Positions 1 through 7,938 of a stretch of 64,000 nucleotides of DNA are shown here, in pieces. A program made the translations under genes and the position numbers. Below the pieces are notes generated by a model. That model was not told the DNA's origin and did no database searches. It saw nothing but the letters and a program-made list of their open reading frames with translations. Source of the DNA: Paenibacillus sp. FSL H8-0548 (GTDB lineage Bacteria > Bacillota > Bacilli > Paenibacillales > Paenibacillaceae); assembly GCF_038630985.1 (NCBI RefSeq), contig NZ_CP152049.1, forward strand, positions 7,183,501-7,247,500. The letters are read 5' to 3'. Position 1 is the first letter of the stretch. The number at the start of each line of letters is the position of its first letter.

Positions 1-822
1 ACCGTTCACGATCGTACCTGAATCTGTAGCAGGTGGATAGAACAACGCGCCAGTCGACTGCAAGTCCTTCAAATAGCGGAATACTTTCTCGCCTGCACCA
101 TCATCAACAAATGCTAGAGATGTACGATCCTCGTTAAAAAACGAGCTTCCAGCTTGAGTGAACATCGCCATTGGGTACCATGTATCGAATGGCATCGACA
201 TGCCGTAACGTGTGAATTCATTGCCTTCTTTTTTTACCGCCGCATTGGTTACTGCTTTAAGCTCGTCCCATGTTGTTGGAACCTCCATGCCAAGCTCATC
301 TAGAATCGTCTTATTTACATGCATAATGGGTGTCGAGCGATTAAGCGGAAGAGATAATATTTGATCATTGAAATAGGAATGGCCCATAAGACCCTCAATA
401 AAATCAGTTTCTTTCACTTCTGACTTTTCCATGTATGCCGTTAGATCTTCAAGCACTTCCGAATCAGCAAACATCTCTACATCTGCACGTTCGATCATCG
501 ATACATCGGGTGCAGTTCCAGCAGCTATAGATTGTTGAAGCTTGGTCGTAGTTTCAGCATAATTGCCTTGGAAGGTGGCGACGATTTCAATAGCATCATG
601 CGATTCATTAAAACGTTTAACCATGGCGTCCACACGCTCACCATTGCCTCCGCCCATGGAATGCCAGAATTGAACGGTTGATTTAGCCCCAGAAGCGGTG
701 TTCGTTGCCGTCGCTGGCGTATTGCCTGTCGTGTTATTTGCAGTACCTGTATTGTTGGTTCCACATGCTGCCAGCAAACCAACGATCATCGTTGATGCCA
801 GTATAACTGAGAATTTTTTCAA
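1..822 (-). CDS. Extracellular solute-binding lipoprotein of Ugp-like ABC importer (partial)
   Basis: This is the N-terminal part of a family 1 extracellular binding protein; its C-terminus lies beyond the left edge. The start is a TTG at 822-820, placed by a GGAGGT ribosome site just upstream. The product begins with a Lys-Lys signal peptide and an LLAACG lipobox, so it should be lipid-anchored outside the membrane. A Thr/Asn-rich linker and the typical QFWHSMGG opening of glycerol-phosphate or sugar binding proteins follow. It is the last visible gene of an operon with two permeases and an ATPase. Glycerol phosphates or glycerophosphodiesters are the inferred ligands, because glycerol-1-phosphate dehydrogenase lies in the same operon; a sugar ligand is not excluded. 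Confidence 0.85.
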   Translation of the reverse strand, partial: MKKFSVILASTMIVGLLAACGTNNTGTANNTTGNTPATATNTASGAKSTVQFWHSMGGGNGERVDAMVKRFNESHDAIEIVATFQGNYAETTTKLQQSIAAGTAPDVSMIERADVEMFADSEVLEDLTAYMEKSEVKETDFIEGLMGHSYFNDQILSLPLNRSTPIMHVNKTILDELGMEVPTTWDELKAVTNAAVKKEGNEFTRYGMSMPFDTWYPMAMFTQAGSSFFNEDRTSLAFVDDGAGEKVFRYLKDLQSTGALFYPPATDSGTIVNG

Positions 823-888
823 GAAAATTACCTCCATTTTTTTGTAATTTGATTTATCATCCCGCTCTATGTCAGAGGCATATTGCCT

Positions 889-1719
889 TTATTTGATACC
901 AGAGTACACAAACGCTTTGACAATTTGCTTGGAACAAAATAGATAAACGATCAAAATAGGTATGACCAAAACGACGTTCCCAGCCATAATGACATGCCAG
1001 TTGCTTATTCCTTCTGTCTCTCTGAGCATCGAAATCCCAATCGTTAAAGGTCTCACTGCTGCAGAATCGGTCATCACCAGCGGCCAGAAATAATCATTCC
1101 AATGGCTGACGAAACTGAATAGTCCAATCGTTGCTAGTGCAGGCTTAGACATCGGAATCATGATCTTCCATAAAATTTTGAACTCACTAGCATTGTCCAG
1201 CCGTGCCGCTTCAACAATTTCCTCTTGAATTTGCATAAAATATTGTCTAAGCAGGAAGATGCCAAAGGCATTCGTCATAAAAGGCAATATTTGCGGCAGT
1301 AATGTTTTGTTTATTCCCCAATCAGCCATCATCAGATAGACCGGAATAAAAGTTACCTGACCTGGAATCATAAAGGCAAGCAGAACAAGACTGAATAATA
1401 TTCCGCTGCCTTTGAATTTATATTTAGCAAAAGCATAGGCAGCAGGTATCAAAACAAGCAATTGAATCACAATAATGGAACCCGTCACAAGGACAGAGTT
1501 TTTAAAATAGGTTAGAAATGGCCCCGCCTGCAGCGCAGTGAAATAGTTAATGAATTGCGGAACTGCAGGTATCAAAGTAGGCGGATAGGCCAACGTTTCA
1601 CGAAAGGTTTGCAAAGACGTTAAGATCATCCATAAAAACGGGAAAATAAAAATCATTAACACTATTGTTTTCAGGAGATAGCTCGCCGTTAGCCTTGTGT
1701 AATGCAGCGCTTTTATCAT
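889..1719 (-). CDS. ABC transporter permease, MalG/UgpE type
   Basis: This is an inner-membrane permease of the carbohydrate uptake (CUT1) family, about 276 residues with six predicted helices. The EAA loop that contacts the ATPase is visible around residue 180 as EAARLDNASEFKILWKI. Two ATG codons are adjacent; the second (1719) is preferred because the AAGGAGG site sits only two bases from the first. It follows the MalF-type permease gene closely and precedes the binding protein, giving the usual ATPase-permease-permease-binding protein order. It forms the heterodimeric membrane channel with the 1730-2608 product. Confidence 0.88.
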   Translation of the reverse strand: MIKALHYTRLTASYLLKTIVLMIFIFPFLWMILTSLQTFRETLAYPPTLIPAVPQFINYFTALQAGPFLTYFKNSVLVTGSIIVIQLLVLIPAAYAFAKYKFKGSGILFSLVLLAFMIPGQVTFIPVYLMMADWGINKTLLPQILPFMTNAFGIFLLRQYFMQIQEEIVEAARLDNASEFKILWKIMIPMSKPALATIGLFSFVSHWNDYFWPLVMTDSAAVRPLTIGISMLRETEGISNWHVIMAGNVVLVIPILIVYLFCSKQIVKAFVYSGIK

Positions 1720-1729
1720 CATATCCTCC

Positions 1730-2608
1730 TTATTGATAATGGACCTTTTTGGCTAGCATTCGGAAATATACGAAAGTAAGAACCCCAATAATGGCCATAA
1801 GAACCATGCCTGTTGCTGATGCATATCCGATGTTTGTCGTACGATTCTGGAAAATATAGTAGACCAGTGTATTCGTCGCATCGTTCGGACCGCCCGAGGT
1901 CATCATTTTCACCGTATCGAATACTTTAAACGAGCCTATGGTCATAATAATGAGTATGAAAAATAGCTGTGGCGATATCATTGGCAGCGTGATTTTGAAA
2001 AACACTCTGGACTTGCTTGCATTATCAAGTGCCGCTGCCTCATAAATATTTGGTGAAATCCCTTGCAGCGCCGCTACTAAAATGAGCACATAATAACCGA
2101 TTCCTTGCCATACCGAGACGATGATGATCGATAGCAGCGCGGTATCTGAGCTTTGCAGCCACCGAGACGCAGGCAATCCTACGCTTCGCGATATGAAATT
2201 TAAGAAGCCTAGATTCGGTTCCATCATCCACAGCCATACCAGTGAGATCGATACGACGGACACGATATGCGGTGTGAATATTCCGGTTTGGACAAACCTA
2301 TTCATTTTTGTTTTTTTGCTTAACCAAACGGCAAGCATTAACGAAATCAATAGAGTAAGAACAACCGTTCCAACCGTATAGATAGCTGTGTTGCTTAATG
2401 ATTTGTAAAAATCGGCTCTTGAGAAAATATTGATATAATTATCAAAGCCTATATACTTGCTCTTTGCCGAATTCATCAAGTTGTACTTAAAGAAGCTGAG
2501 ATAGGCTAGATAAAAGACAGGGTAAACAACGAATACAGCAATCCCAAGCATCGCTGGAGCGATCATAAGATACGGTCTGAGTACCTCGCTTAATCGTTTC
2601 TTATCCAT
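1730..2608 (-). CDS. ABC transporter permease, MalF/UgpA type
   Basis: This is a 292-residue inner-membrane permease of the CUT1 family and the partner of the downstream MalG-type permease. The EAA motif reads EAAALDNASKSRVFFKITLP. The C-terminal half has the typical FDTVKMMTSGGP segment found in UgpA/MalF-like proteins. The ATG at 2608 has a GAGAGGG ribosome site, and the first codons overlap the end of the ATPase gene by 8 bases, so translation is probably coupled. The substrate is inferred only from the operon context (glycerol-phosphate type). Confidence 0.88.
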   Translation of the reverse strand: MDKKRLSEVLRPYLMIAPAMLGIAVFVVYPVFYLAYLSFFKYNLMNSAKSKYIGFDNYINIFSRADFYKSLSNTAIYTVGTVVLTLLISLMLAVWLSKKTKMNRFVQTGIFTPHIVSVVSISLVWLWMMEPNLGFLNFISRSVGLPASRWLQSSDTALLSIIIVSVWQGIGYYVLILVAALQGISPNIYEAAALDNASKSRVFFKITLPMISPQLFFILIIMTIGSFKVFDTVKMMTSGGPNDATNTLVYYIFQNRTTNIGYASATGMVLMAIIGVLTFVYFRMLAKKVHYQ

Positions 2609-3653
2609 GGAATCGCCCTCTCAGTATCTCGAGACCTCGGGCGTGCGCTTCACTCTGCTGATCGATTCGCAGCTCATCTTTATCGAAGAAATTAAGCTTC
2701 GCAGCTGGAACACCGATAAACACCTGATCATCGACCACGAAATGGTCCTCTACGCATTTGATCATGAAGGAATATGATTCCGCCTTCACCTGATAGATCG
2801 TTTCCGATCCAAGCATTTCCCTTGTTGCAATTACGCCTCTAATAGAAAACAAGTGCGTGCTTGGTTCATAGGAAAGCTCTGCACTCTCCGGCCTAAATCC
2901 AAAGGTCAGCTTCTGTCCCGGAAGCTCTTCAATGTTCATAGGAGGAACACCGATAAATTGTGCAGTGAACTGGTTGCTTGGCTTGTGATACATGACCTCA
3001 GGAGGTGCTTCCTGCTGGATCAAGCCTTTGTTCATCAAGACGATGTTATCTGCCATCGACATCGCTTCCACTTGGTCATGGGTAACATAGACGAAGGTGG
3101 TGCCTAGCTTCTTATGCAATTCAATGAGCTCGATTCGCATCTGGACACGAAGTTTAGCATCCAAATTGGATAATGGCTCGTCCATTAGAAATACCGAAGG
3201 CTGCTTGACCATCGCTCTTGCAAGCGCAACACGCTGACGCTGTCCGCCCGATAAGGTGGAGGGCTTGCGATCCAAGTACTCATACAGGCCAACAGTAGAG
3301 CTAATGCTCTCCACTAGCTCCTTTCTAACGGCCTTCTGAACGCCATTATTCTTTAATCCGAACTCAATATTTTCTCGAACAGACATCGTCGGGTAAATCG
3401 CATAGTTTTGAAAAACCATTGCAACTCCCCGTTTGCCAGGCGCGGTTTTCGACACGTCCTGCCCGTTAATTAACACTTGGCCTGATGTTTGAGGGTCGAG
3501 ACCAGCAATCATCCGAAGCAGTGTCGTCTTCCCGCAGCCGGAAGGACCAACTAATACGGTAAATTTCCCATCCTCTATCGTTAAGTTCAAATCCTTAATA
3601 ACATCCTGTTTATCAAATGACTTTGTTATATTCAGCAATTGAATAGACGCCAT
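2601..3653 (-). CDS. ABC transporter ATPase, UgpC/MsmX type
   Basis: This is the cytoplasmic ATPase of the importer, about 350 residues. The Walker A motif GPSGCGKTTL lies near residue 37, the signature LSGGQRQRVALARAM near 133, and Walker B with D-loop LMDEPLSNLD follows. The C-terminal ~100 residues form the TOBE-type regulatory domain found in MalK/UgpC. The reading frame is open to 3692, but the ATG at 3653 is chosen: it has a GAGGAGGT site at proper spacing, and the product then begins MASIQLLNITKSF as in the family. The gene follows the DeoR-type regulator by about 35 bases. Confidence 0.9.
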   Translation of the reverse strand: MASIQLLNITKSFDKQDVIKDLNLTIEDGKFTVLVGPSGCGKTTLLRMIAGLDPQTSGQVLINGQDVSKTAPGKRGVAMVFQNYAIYPTMSVRENIEFGLKNNGVQKAVRKELVESISSTVGLYEYLDRKPSTLSGGQRQRVALARAMVKQPSVFLMDEPLSNLDAKLRVQMRIELIELHKKLGTTFVYVTHDQVEAMSMADNIVLMNKGLIQQEAPPEVMYHKPSNQFTAQFIGVPPMNIEELPGQKLTFGFRPESAELSYEPSTHLFSIRGVIATREMLGSETIYQVKAESYSFMIKCVEDHFVVDDQVFIGVPAAKLNFFDKDELRIDQQSEAHARGLEILRGRFHG

Positions 3654-3688
3654 GAATATTACCTCCTCAAAGGTCTTTTCGTAATTTC

Positions 3689-4450
3689 TCAAACGACATA
3701 TACGGTCATGCCACTAGCTTTATAGGAGTCAATATCCTCCTCGGATGCCTCAATTCCTGTAATTAAAGTATGAATGGCTCTTGTAGGGGCCACGGTATGA
3801 AGCGACAGCTTCCCCAGCTTTCGATGATCGGTTACGACAATAATTTCTCTCGCAGCATGAATCATTCCCTGCTTTGTCGGTACAAGCTGCGCTTCTGGGT
3901 GCATAAGGCCATGCTGTGGATGAAGTGCCGGTGTACCAATAAAGGCTTTTACAACATGCAGCGATTTCAATGCATAATCAGTCAGCATGCCGTTAACCAT
4001 ATAGCTTGAGGGATACAACTCTCCGCCAGTCAAAATGACCTTTACACCAGGCGCATCCCTTAGCTCGCTAGCTACGTTAATATCGTTGGTAACTACCGTC
4101 AGATTGGAATGATTCACAAGATTTCGAGCGATATGAAGAGTAGTCGTTCCAGAGTCGATAATAATATGGTCGCCATCCTGTACTAGACTCGCGGCCATCC
4201 GGCCAATTCTCATCTTTTCATCGGTGCTTTGTTGCGATCTTTCATTAAACGTAGGCTCGCCATTGGTCCATTCCTCCATCACGACTCCGCCATGCGTCCT
4301 CCTGAGCACACCTTCTTGTTCAATTTCAGAGAGATCTCTGCGTATCGTCGCTTCATGAACTTTAAATTCTTTGGAGAGTGTGCTCACTGTTGCCGTATTA
4401 TGTTTTCTCACATATTCCAAAATCCGGTGCTTGCGCTCAGCAGCTAGCAA
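3689..4450 (-). CDS. DeoR/GlpR-family transcriptional regulator
   Basis: This is a repressor-type regulator of about 253 residues. An N-terminal DeoR winged helix-turn-helix (ILEYVRKHNTATVSTLSKEF, then a VHEATIRRDL recognition helix) is followed by the sugar-phosphate-sensing DeoR_C domain, with visible DSGTTTLHIARNL and VVTNDINVASEL segments. The frame is open to an ATG at 4471. The TTG at 4450 is preferred because an AGAGGAGGT site precedes it and the protein then begins LAAERKHRIL, the standard DeoR start. It sits inside the operon it probably controls. Glycerol phosphate is the likely effector, by analogy with GlpR. Confidence 0.87.
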   Translation of the reverse strand: MLAAERKHRILEYVRKHNTATVSTLSKEFKVHEATIRRDLSEIEQEGVLRRTHGGVVMEEWTNGEPTFNERSQQSTDEKMRIGRMAASLVQDGDHIIIDSGTTTLHIARNLVNHSNLTVVTNDINVASELRDAPGVKVILTGGELYPSSYMVNGMLTDYALKSLHVVKAFIGTPALHPQHGLMHPEAQLVPTKQGMIHAAREIIVVTDHRKLGKLSLHTVAPTRAIHTLITGIEASEEDIDSYKASGMTVYVV

Positions 4451-4464
4451 TGAGCTAACCTCCT

Positions 4465-5649
4465 CTACCATTCATTACTTGTATTCCAAGCATGCAGCAG
4501 TGTATATCGTTCAGGACGAATGAGATGAGCTCCCTGCAGGCTTCTCATGAACAAATCCTCAGACACGCCGAGCTCATTCATTCCAGTCGGCCCGCCTACC
4601 ATGGATAGCAGTGATGTAAGCTCCGCCTCCGTTGGTATTTGTTCGATTCGTGTTATGATTTCATGCCAATTTCGAGTAATACTTTCTCTTACTTTAGCTC
4701 GTTTACCGAACTGCTCCTCTTTCAATTGGCGGTAAAGCTTGGAGATTTGGATACATGCAACACCAACCTTGGCACCATGAAGCAGCTGTTTTTTCCCAAG
4801 CTCGATATATTCCATCTCCCAAAAGTGGGATAGATGATGCTCGGCCCCAGAGGCTGGATGTGATTTGCCAAAGATAAGCATAGCTACACCCGATTCGATT
4901 AGAGCGCTAGTTAATGATGCGATTCCTTCTTCATCTCTCTTGGCAATAAGCGAGACGTGCTGCACGCATCTATTCAGAGCTTGCTGCGTAATACTCTCTG
5001 ATTTTTGGAGAAATGGCTCGTTATTCGTCAGGCTTCCGAATCTCCAATCAAATAGAGAGGTGTATTTGCCGATCATATCGCCAAACCCCGCTGCAACCAT
5101 GGGCTGTGGAGCTCTTGTCAACACATCCAGATCGGCAAAAATAGCATTTGGCCCGATCGATATGATCGTTTTTTTGTAGCCTCGAATAATGATGGGAGCC
5201 CCCTTCGAGTTAAAGCCGTCCACGGAAGGAGCCGTTGGCACGGAGAGAAAAGGCAGTGACGACGTATACGCTGCATAACGAACAATATCATGCAAGGTTC
5301 CACCGCCAACCGCAATTACGATTTGAGGTCGATGCTGTTGAATATCCAGTAGAAGCTGTACAATCGACGCTTCATCCGCAATGACATCTCCAATCGCATT
5401 TGGCGTTATGAAGGTTGTATTTATTTGAATGAACCCTTTCTCAAGCAGCGCCTCCACTCTTTTTCCAGCAGCCTCATAGGTGTGTGCATCGACAACGACT
5501 TGAACACGTTCATATTGCTTGTCTTCTAAATATTGAGGCAGCTTCGTTAGTGCACCCGCTTCAATTAGAATGGTATCTATCCCGATATTCTGTTTAACCT
5601 TTGGCTCCATCTGTTCAATCATCTGCATGATGACCTGTCCGTAATGCAT
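4465..5649 (-). CDS. egsA: Glycerol-1-phosphate dehydrogenase (AraM/EgsA family)
   Basis: This is an iron-dependent-alcohol-dehydrogenase-fold enzyme of 394 residues. Members reduce dihydroxyacetone phosphate to sn-glycerol-1-phosphate with NAD(P)H in the cytoplasm. Visible signatures are the nucleotide-binding AVGGGTLHDIVRY near residue 115, the PTAPSVDGFNSKGAP segment, FADLDVL, the AGFGDMIGKYTSLFDW metal-site region and the metal ligands in HHLSHFWEME. The start at 5649 has a GGAGG site. It is the first gene of the operon, ahead of the DeoR regulator and the Ugp-like importer. AraM in Bacillus supplies heptaprenylglyceryl phosphate synthesis, but here the linkage to an importer suggests a catabolic or scavenging role. 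That role is inference. Confidence 0.88.
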   Translation of the reverse strand: MHYGQVIMQMIEQMEPKVKQNIGIDTILIEAGALTKLPQYLEDKQYERVQVVVDAHTYEAAGKRVEALLEKGFIQINTTFITPNAIGDVIADEASIVQLLLDIQQHRPQIVIAVGGGTLHDIVRYAAYTSSLPFLSVPTAPSVDGFNSKGAPIIIRGYKKTIISIGPNAIFADLDVLTRAPQPMVAAGFGDMIGKYTSLFDWRFGSLTNNEPFLQKSESITQQALNRCVQHVSLIAKRDEEGIASLTSALIESGVAMLIFGKSHPASGAEHHLSHFWEMEYIELGKKQLLHGAKVGVACIQISKLYRQLKEEQFGKRAKVRESITRNWHEIITRIEQIPTEAELTSLLSMVGGPTGMNELGVSEDLFMRSLQGAHLIRPERYTLLHAWNTSNEW

Positions 5650-5713
5650 TGCATTTCCTCCAAGCTAACGATTTTTCTAACCATGTACTCGATTTATTGT
5701 GAAAATGTTTATT

Positions 5714-5728
5714 TATGTTCGATAATCG
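5714..5728. promoter_or_regulatory. Candidate GlpR/DeoR-type operator
   Basis: The sequence TATGTTCGATAATCG lies about 65 bases upstream of the dehydrogenase start. It resembles the E. coli GlpR operator consensus WATKTTCGWTAWCGAACA over its left half and centre. A second related AT-rich element (CGTTTATGTTTAAAC) lies at 5741-5755. The operon encodes a DeoR/GlpR-family regulator, so autoregulation from here is plausible. The match is by eye and the right half is imperfect. Confidence 0.4.
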
Positions 5729-5815
5729 CCTACCTCATACTCGTTTATGTTTAAACCAATCTTATTCCTGCATTGTTATCTAATTGTCATCCCCATATTA
5801 ATAAATTGTGTAGGC

Positions 5816-5847
5816 TATGAATAAATATCAACTCTCCTTTATTCATA
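5816..5847. repeat. Perfect 10-bp inverted repeat
   Basis: TATGAATAAA at 5816-5825 is repeated inverted at 5838-5847 with a 12-base spacer. It lies between the glycerol-phosphate operon and the decayed ORF at 6091. It is AT-rich without a U-run, so an operator or bend site is more likely than a terminator. No function is assigned. Confidence 0.4.
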
Positions 5848-5861
5848 AGAGTTTCCGGCTG

Positions 5862-6005
5862 CTACAATACAAATATTTCTGTTTTATTGTGCTCCGTCAC
5901 TTTCATTTCGTGCTTTATCATATAAACAAAACCAAGCATCATTAGGTCTTGCAGAAGATTCTGTAATAAGAGAAATCCTCGCACAAAATCACCCCTGATT
6001 TTCAT
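5862..6005 (-). CDS. Possible small ORF, 47 aa
   Basis: An ATG at 6005 opens a 47-codon frame, preceded by an AAAGG at about -12. The product begins MKIRGDFVRGFLLLQNLL and is mildly hydrophobic in its middle. I do not recognise it. It occupies part of an otherwise gene-free stretch (5650-6090) and could be chance. Confidence 0.2.
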   Translation of the reverse strand: MKIRGDFVRGFLLLQNLLQDLMMLGFVYMIKHEMKVTEHNKTEIFVL

Positions 6006-6090
6006 TTGCAGCGCCTTTATCTTACTCTATGGACATATTTTCATATCTCATCAATTCAGTTAAAACATCTGTGTGCAACTGGATACAGTA

Positions 6091-6507
6091 TTACACCAGT
6101 ACCCAAGTTTCATTTTGACTAACGGGCTTGCTTCGCCACAGTATGGTGTTCATTAAACGAAAGTTAGCTGTGCGTGGGTATCCGGATTTTTCCACTAAGG
6201 TATAAGTACTCATAGAGCGGTAACCCAGTTCACGCGCGATACGCCTATAGCAGCTGTATAAAGTTTACTGCAAGCGTGTTTGAACGCTCTACGTACACAC
6301 AAACGAATAACCTCTAGAAGTAGACCGTTATCACGGTGTCGTATCAAATTTGGTATACTCCTGATAAAACTGCGTCATATAACGGTTTACCTCTCGTCGA
6401 CTCAAAGCAGAGTCCCAAAGCACCTCAAACCCTTCGTCCTGCAAGTCCCATCGAATTGAGTCCATATTCCCTAGCTCATCCTCGTGAAGCACGATATTTT
6501 TGCGCAT
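6091..6507 (-). pseudogene. Decayed protein gene of unknown function (frameshifts)
   Basis: Three successive minus-strand segments read as protein-like sequence but lie in different frames. From the ATG at 6507 the first runs MRKNIVLHEDELGN... to FYQEYTKFDTTP and stops. The next reads NGLLLEVIRLCVRRAFKHAC. The third reads YRRIARELGYRSMSTYTLVE and onward to a stop at 6091. Joining them needs at least two frameshifts. The last segment looks like a helix-turn-helix (RRIARELGYRSMSTY). I cannot name the family. It lies just downstream of the sigma/holin pair and is probably part of the same accessory patch. Confidence 0.5.
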
Positions 6508-6615
6508 CGATTCATGAACGAATATTCAGTAATAAATGCCTGGTACTTCTAACTCTTCTTTCCCTGCAGAGAGGATAGCCTCTCTCTGCAATGTATTTCC
6601 CCCTCTTTTTAGACA

Positions 6616-6673
6616 TAAAAAAATGGAGACCCAAAAATAGATACACATGTCCGCGTATCTTTATGGTCTCCAT
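6616..6673 (-). terminator. Nested hairpin terminator after the holin-like gene
   Basis: ATGGAGACC (6623-6631) pairs with GGTCTCCAT (6665-6673), and inside it AGATAC (6639-6644) pairs with GTATCT (6655-6660). On the minus strand the stem is followed by a run of seven T. It sits downstream of the holin-like gene and would end that transcript. The rest of 6508-6833 holds only a small palindrome (GCAGAGAG at 6566-6573 with CTCTCTGC at 6582-6589) and no supported gene. Confidence 0.65.
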
Positions 6674-6833
6674 AGTTCTGAACCTATGTATATAAGCTAA
6701 TTATTCAGCGTTTCCCCTTCCCTGCTCGGATCATAACGGCAAGGAAAATTTCATCTGTTTAGTTGACGTTAGTTTGGAACAGGTCCTTATAATAAACCGT
6801 CTTATAATAACGGGGAAGCGCATGCTCAGATAA

Positions 6834-7100
6834 CTAGGTACTTTTAGAGGTATATGTTTTATTTTGATTGCTTAATTCCATTCTGATATCCTGTACATCT
6901 TCCGATAGTTTCTCGTATTGTTTAACAAGCCCTTCAAACTGCATGGCGATGTCAGAAATAAAGTCCAAGACCTTTCTTTCTCTTTCGATGCTTTCTTGCT
7001 CTCTTCGCTTGCTTTCTTTTAGTTGGTAATAATAAAGGGAGATGAATAAAATAGCCCATATTCCTTGCTTTGTTACAATTTCGAAAATTTGCTGCTCCAT
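6834..7100 (-). CDS. bhlA: BhlA/UviB-family holin-like peptide
   Basis: This 88-residue protein has one N-terminal membrane helix (residues ~8-27, WAILFISLYYYQL), then a highly charged KESKRREQESIERERKV stretch and a coiled-coil-like tail. This matches the bacteriocin/phage holin-like family BhlA (Bacillus) and UviB (Clostridium), which permeabilise the membrane during lysis or bacteriocin release. It begins MEQQIFEIVTKQG, close to the family's usual start. It follows the sigma-like gene by 12 bases, reproducing the uviA-uviB order, and ends at a strong terminator. The function is inferred from the family. Confidence 0.75.
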   Translation of the reverse strand: MEQQIFEIVTKQGIWAILFISLYYYQLKESKRREQESIERERKVLDFISDIAMQFEGLVKQYEKLSEDVQDIRMELSNQNKTYTSKST

Positions 7101-7112
7101 GAAATACCCTCC

Positions 7113-7694
7113 TTATAGGATTCGACTATTCAGATATTCACTAAATTTAATCTTCGTGCGTTGCACAAGTTTTCTTACTTTTGAGTTGTATGAACTCTCT
7201 CCCATTAATAAAGCAATCTCTTTTAACGGATGGCCGTTGTCTAAAAGCTCTACAATCAAAGCATATCTTTTGTTTAGCTTTGAAAACTCCATGATCAAAG
7301 TCCTCGATTGCTCACTTTCCATATAAGAATCTTCCGCTGATGGAGTTGGAACAATGTCGAGTAACGTAAACCTCGTCTCATCAGAGTCGTCATTTCCAGC
7401 AGGTTGATCCAAGGAGAAAGTAAGGAGCCTTGCCTTCTCATATTTGCGATCCGACTGATTGTTGCCTCGAGTCTCATAACACCGCCACACATCAGCCTCT
7501 CGTAATTTTAAGTATGAATGATATCGTGGCAAAAAATTTCCAAGCTTATTGTCGTAACCTTTCGTGGCCTGAAATAATCCTTGACTAAAAAATGAAACGA
7601 AGTCTTCAAGCGGTATATTCAGTCCTGTTCGTTGTGCACGTTGACAAGAACTTCTCGCTCTATTAATAATGAGTGATTTTAATTCCAGAAACAA
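7113..7694 (-). CDS. UviA-like sigma-70 family factor
   Basis: This is a small sigma-70-like protein of 193 residues as drawn. The first half resembles region 2 (EDFVSFFSQGLFQATKGYD, then LREADVWRCYETRG). The C-terminus holds a region 4 helix-turn-helix (KEIALLMGESSYNSKVRKLV). It probably directs RNA polymerase to lysis or bacteriocin genes, as UviA and related factors do. The start is uncertain. The only canonical start is the TTG at 7694, but clearly coding sequence (LAYHFAQTEDQWAFSQLF) continues upstream in frame to about 7778. There a GGAGAG site precedes an ATA codon. Either a rare start codon is used or the 5' end has mutated. It is co-transcribed with the holin-like gene. Confidence 0.7.
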   Translation of the reverse strand: MFLELKSLIINRARSSCQRAQRTGLNIPLEDFVSFFSQGLFQATKGYDNKLGNFLPRYHSYLKLREADVWRCYETRGNNQSDRKYEKARLLTFSLDQPAGNDDSDETRFTLLDIVPTPSAEDSYMESEQSRTLIMEFSKLNKRYALIVELLDNGHPLKEIALLMGESSYNSKVRKLVQRTKIKFSEYLNSRIL

Positions 7695-7884
7695 TTGACT
7701 AAATGCCCACTGGTCTTCGGTCTGGGCAAAGTGATATGCAAGGTCATTGACAAGACAATTATTGATATTTTTATTTATTTTGTGAGCATCTCTCCGATAT
7801 TTGGTTATACCTATATATGTCGTACGGGAACACTTGTTCGTTACTCATATCCAAAATTATCATCTTTTGGAAATGCGGTCAATA

Positions 7885-7920
7885 GAAAAAACCGTGGTCT
7901 GTATCACCAGATCACGGTTT
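7885..7920 (-). terminator. Rho-independent terminator of the 7939 gene
   Basis: A 13-base stem with one G/T mismatch (7888-7901 with 7908-7920, loop TATCAC) is followed on the minus strand by six T. It lies just downstream of the 7939-8466 gene. Confidence 0.75.
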
Positions 7921-7938
7921 GAATAAAAATATTAGTTT

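Noticed and set aside
6336..6578. Plus-strand 80-aa ORF
   Set aside because: It overlaps antisense to the decayed minus-strand gene, has no ribosome site and no recognisable motif.
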